Below are positions 20,024-22,948 of a DNA stretch of 22,948 nt, one piece after another; the first letter of the stretch is position 1, and each line of letters opens with the position of its first letter. This stretch comes from Circinella minor (Eukaryota; Mucoromycota; Mucoromycetes; Mucorales; Lichtheimiaceae): positions 1 to 22,948 of the forward strand of contig JAEPRB010000427.1 in assembly GCA_016758965.1 (NCBI GenBank), written 5' to 3'. Position numbers and translations under genes: made by a program. The notes beneath the pieces are model-generated. The model did no database searches. It had not been told where the DNA came from and saw nothing but the letters and a program-made list of their open reading frames with translations.

Positions 20024-21991
20024 ATTACTGACCATTATTTGGAACTCGAACGTGATGAAAGAAAAAAGACCCCTAGTATTCCTGAATTAATGGCCTGGGC
20101 AAAAATCAATCATCAGTTAAAAGAGCCATTTCCCAATAGAACAACTGTTAGTTGGTGGATTAGTACTAGAAGAAAAGAGTTAGAGACTGGCGTAGATAGG
20201 ACTAAAAGACAAAAAGCTCGAGCAAAGTTCCTAGTATGTTTATTAAGTATTTAAGAATATTATTTTATATTTTTTTAGACTTGCAAAATCTAATCATTTT
20301 CAAATATATAGCTTCTAGAAGATGCTGTCTATATGTGGATTGAGCAATGATGCCATGAAAACATACCAGTTAATTGGGGTGTCATTAAGCAATGTGCTAA
20401 AGACTTTGCACCTTTACTTGGTGTTTCAGAAGGCGAATTAGAGTTTTCCAATGGATAGGTTGACCGCTTCCGGAAAAGATTTCGTTTGGGGGTAAAAAGA
20501 CTACACGGTGAAGGTAGTTCTGCTGATGTTGTACTGGCAGCAGCAAAACTACCAGAGATACAGGAAAAAGTGTCTCAGTATGCCCCTGAAGAAGATGTAT
20601 TTAATATGGACGAAACAGCATTATTTTATTGTAGTGCCCCTAATACTACAATTGCTCCTACATCTTTCAAGGGCATTAAGAATGATAAGTCACGGCTTAC
20701 AGTAGTTGCAACTGTAAATGCATTAGGTCAAAATGTGTGGCCATTATGGTTTATTGGAAGAGCTGCTAGACCTACATGTTTTAAAATGATAAGAAACTGC
20801 ATTACTGTTTATTCTTATTCAAAAGTGTATATATTTTAGTAACTTTATTTTTATTATACTTTCTTTCAATTTATCAGAATAAAATAGTCGATGTTTCCCA
20901 TTATGAAGCAAATAGCAATGCTTGGATGACAAAGGCTATTTTTTCAAAATATCTTCGGATGTTAGACAGAGCCATAAAGAGACAAAATCGAAGCATCTTG
21001 TTACTTCTTGATAACTTCTCGGGACATTTTCCAGAAAAGTATGACCCAACTAATGTTGAGCTTCTTTACTTGCCTCCACATACTACATCTATTATACAAC
21101 CATTGGATGCTGATATTATTAGAAGCTTTAAGGTTCATTTTAAGTACATTTTATTCTATTTATCTTTAAAAAAACATATCGTAGTATATAATTTTCTTAT
21201 ATAAGCTTTATTATTTTAGAAATCGACAGTATGAGCATGCTTATGACTCTGTAAAGAAGCAACTGGCTACCAAAAAGCATCCATCAAATGCAAACATGTA
21301 TCGCATTAAAGTTGTTACAGCCATTATTGACTGGGCCCATGGTGCTTGGAATAAGGTTTTAAAGGGTAACACCATTATTAATTGTTTTGAAAAAACAAGA
21401 ATAATAAATAATGGTAATACCAGTACGAGTAGTGAGTTAGATTCAGATGAGGAAGTGGCCTTAGGTCAAATTAATGATCATTTACATCTTATTTATAAGA
21501 ACGAACTTGATCCTAATTATACCTTTGATCCTAATCCAGCTGAGGAAATTGCTACGGTTCATCCAAAGCTTTCCAATCATGATATTATAGCTGCTGTACT
21601 TAACGAACATGAGCTTGATGGAGCTATAGTTGTTGAAGAAAGTAATGAATTTGTTGATGTTCATGGAACTGAGCCTGAACCTAAACCTATTATCTCTTCT
21701 AAAGAGAAAATAGAAAGAATTGAGAAGGTCATTGGTATTTTGGATGAGGTTGAACATTTAACCATCAAGGATGAACTTCGAAAAATACGAGATGAATTAT
21801 GTAGAAAAAATCAAGTGAACCAGTCTCTGGTGACATCTTATTTTAAATAATTCAACCTAAAAAATATTTATTAATAGACATGCAAAATTTCTGACTATAA
21901 AAATACTCTAATATTACTGGTTTTACTCTATCTCAGCCTATGATATATAATAGTGGGATTTTGCATACAGGTCTCTTTTAGGTGTGCAAAG

Positions 21992-22013
21992 TGCAAAAAG
22001 CGTGGTTCGACTG
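21992..22013 (-). repeat. Right TIR of the pogo element
   Basis: TGCAAAAAGCGTGGTTCGACTG, complementary to the left end except one base, then TA. Confidence 0.88.
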
Positions 22014-22079
22014 TACTTTGTTTGTAGGCCCTTTTTCCGCTTTCCATCACATTTTTTTAAGGGTGGTAAGCATATAACT

Positions 22080-22948
22080 ATAATCATTTCGAACCAAAAT
22101 TGCAAATATACATCAGAGGAAATACGAAAGGCCGCGGACTCGTTCCGTCCTTCTCATATGGATGTCCTCAAAGCTGAACTTCGCCAAACACAACAGAACG
22201 AACGCTATTATCGCCAACAATTTGATAGAGTCAACAAGCTAAAGTCAAGGAACTTGAATCAGCTCTCACTGTCTGATCCACAAAAAAACAGCACCATTTC
22301 ACTACTTATTCCGTGTTCTCCGTATCACTTCTACCCATAGCAGCCAAGTCAACCCAACCTCAGACTACTTTGTCACCATCGCAATTGACATTGTCAAGTT
22401 CAAAACCGACATTGTCAAATTTATCATTAAATAAATTTAAGATGCAACCTCCAACCATTTCCCATGAAATGAAGCCAGCGCCAGTAATCATTGACACTAC
22501 TACGAGCGCAGCAGTAACACCATCAGCAAGACCCAAAAAGGTCCACCCTGTACCAATGTACTCTCATAGCCCAACAACTGTGCAGCCTCCTAGCAAAAAG
22601 AGGAAGCACGTAATCAATAAGTCCGCCTGCATACAACATTCTTGTGTAACCAATATCACAGAAGCCAGTAAATTCTTTCAGTTTCCTGATCATAATTAAA
22701 CAAAATTTGAATACATACACATCCCATGTCTGCAACGCAAAACACGACAGGAAATCCGTCAGCTATTCCGTAGTCTAAAGATTAACACCTCTCGTGTTCT
22801 GGATATCTCCTATCCCGGTCAAAATATCATCGGTATACTAGTTCACCAGCACTACCTCCCACATATCAACACAATGCTTCAAGAAGCTAACATTCCAACA
22901 TTAACGAATTTTGATCCTATTCACCCAGATAATCTCAAGGATCCCAAA
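22080..22948 (+). pseudogene. Decayed retroelement ORF1/Gag-like protein, 3' part off the window
   Basis: The plus strand shows a charged coiled-coil start (KAELRQTQQNERYYRQQFDR). The frame changes between about 22225 and 22260, followed by an in-frame TGA at 22274, a Ser/Thr/Pro/Gln-rich linker with PPSKKRKH, and an in-frame TAA at 22697. The frame then continues as YIHIPCLQRKTRQEIRQLF, INTSRVLDISYPGQNIIGIL and ANIPTLTNFDPIHPDNLKDP to the edge. The last part resembles the ORF1-like protein that precedes reverse transcriptase in LINEs of mucoralean fungi. That is recalled, not checked. The pogo element ends about 65 bp upstream. Confidence 0.5.

Larger units (their letters stand above)
14077..21850 (+). 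pseudogene. pogo/Tigger (CENP-B-like) transposase, split by CACTA insertion and two stops
   Basis: The exons are 14077-14136 joined to 20027-20233, then 20312-20824, 20878-21143 and 21220-21850. The frame is kept through all junctions, giving about 558 codons. The N-terminus is a CENP-B/psq-type helix-turn-helix region (SIPELMAWAKINHQL, FPNRTTVSWWISTRR). The DDE_1 core shows FNMDETALFY (Asp189), LLLLDNFSGH (Asp305) and TTSIIQPLDADIIRSFK (Asp337). The C-terminus ends QSLVTSYFK, a PCNA-binding PIP-box pattern. In-frame TGA (20348) and TAG (20456, at a position usually Trp, FSNG-W) disable it, besides the 5.9-kb insertion after codon 20. Such enzymes cut and paste their own element at TA sites. 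Confidence 0.88.
13834..22013 (+). mobile_element. pogo/Tigger-type DNA transposon, about 2.3 kb, carrying a nested CACTA element
   Basis: The ends are CAGTCGAACC...CGCTTTTTGCA on the left (13834-13855) and its complement on the right (21992-22013). These are 22-bp inverted repeats with one mismatch, each flanked by TA (13832-13833 and 22014-22015). Without the 5,890 bp of CACTA plus its duplication, the element is about 2,290 bp, a normal pogo size. It encodes one multi-exon DDD transposase on the plus strand. Confidence 0.9.

Overview
The window looks like an AT-rich nuclear contig from an early-diverging, probably mucoromycotan (Mucorales-like) fungus. The evidence is short GT-AG introns, long CAA/CAG glutamine tracts, a CDK7-type kinase gene with small introns, and remnants of fungal LINE, pogo, Tc1/mariner-like and CACTA elements. 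The species cannot be named from the sequence alone.

Bases 1-4600 are ordinary host chromosome. A fragment of a PLP aminotransferase (alpha-aminoadipate/kynurenine type) runs off the left edge on the minus strand. It abuts, with no intergenic space, a seven-exon LIM-domain-binding (LDB1/SEUSS-like) polyQ co-regulator on the plus strand (165-2542). A five-exon CDK7/Kin28-type kinase (3171-4582, minus) converges on it. Both reconstructed genes keep an open frame across every proposed intron.

From about 5.5 kb to the right edge the window is a transposon graveyard with datable nesting. (a) A 3'-terminal gene fragment lies at 5564-5746. (b) A 5'-truncated non-LTR retrotransposon lies at 6212-8205 (minus). 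(c) A decayed minus-strand transposase/exonuclease-like gene lies at about 8206-9170. (d) A small zinc-binding ORF is split into two halves (9522-9746 and 12741-12880) by a 2,990-bp Tc1/mariner/IS630-like transposon (9749-12738) with 20-bp perfect terminal inverted repeats and a TA target duplication. That transposase gene is itself broken by a 432-bp solo LTR (10889-11320) with a 5-bp CTTAC duplication. (e) A Ser/Thr/Pro-rich ORF (minus) is cut at 13.83 kb by a pogo/Tigger element (13834-22013, TA duplication). (f) A 5,887-bp CACTA element (14137-20023, ATT duplication) sits inside codon 20 of the pogo transposase. Removing it restores the pogo reading frame exactly. (g) A decayed LINE/gag-like ORF follows at 22.1 kb to the edge.

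The most interesting object is the CACTA element. It carries two divergent multi-exon genes that share a 194-bp intergenic promoter: a tnp2-family transposase leftward and an unrecognised polyQ/coiled-coil protein rightward. Its ends carry tandem 9-bp CGCGAGGTT-like repeats. This resembles the two-gene TnpA/TnpD logic of plant CACTA elements. Almost all element genes hold in-frame stop codons but few frameshifts. Where frameshifts occur they tend to lie in homopolymers, so either mild transition-type decay or some assembly error may contribute.
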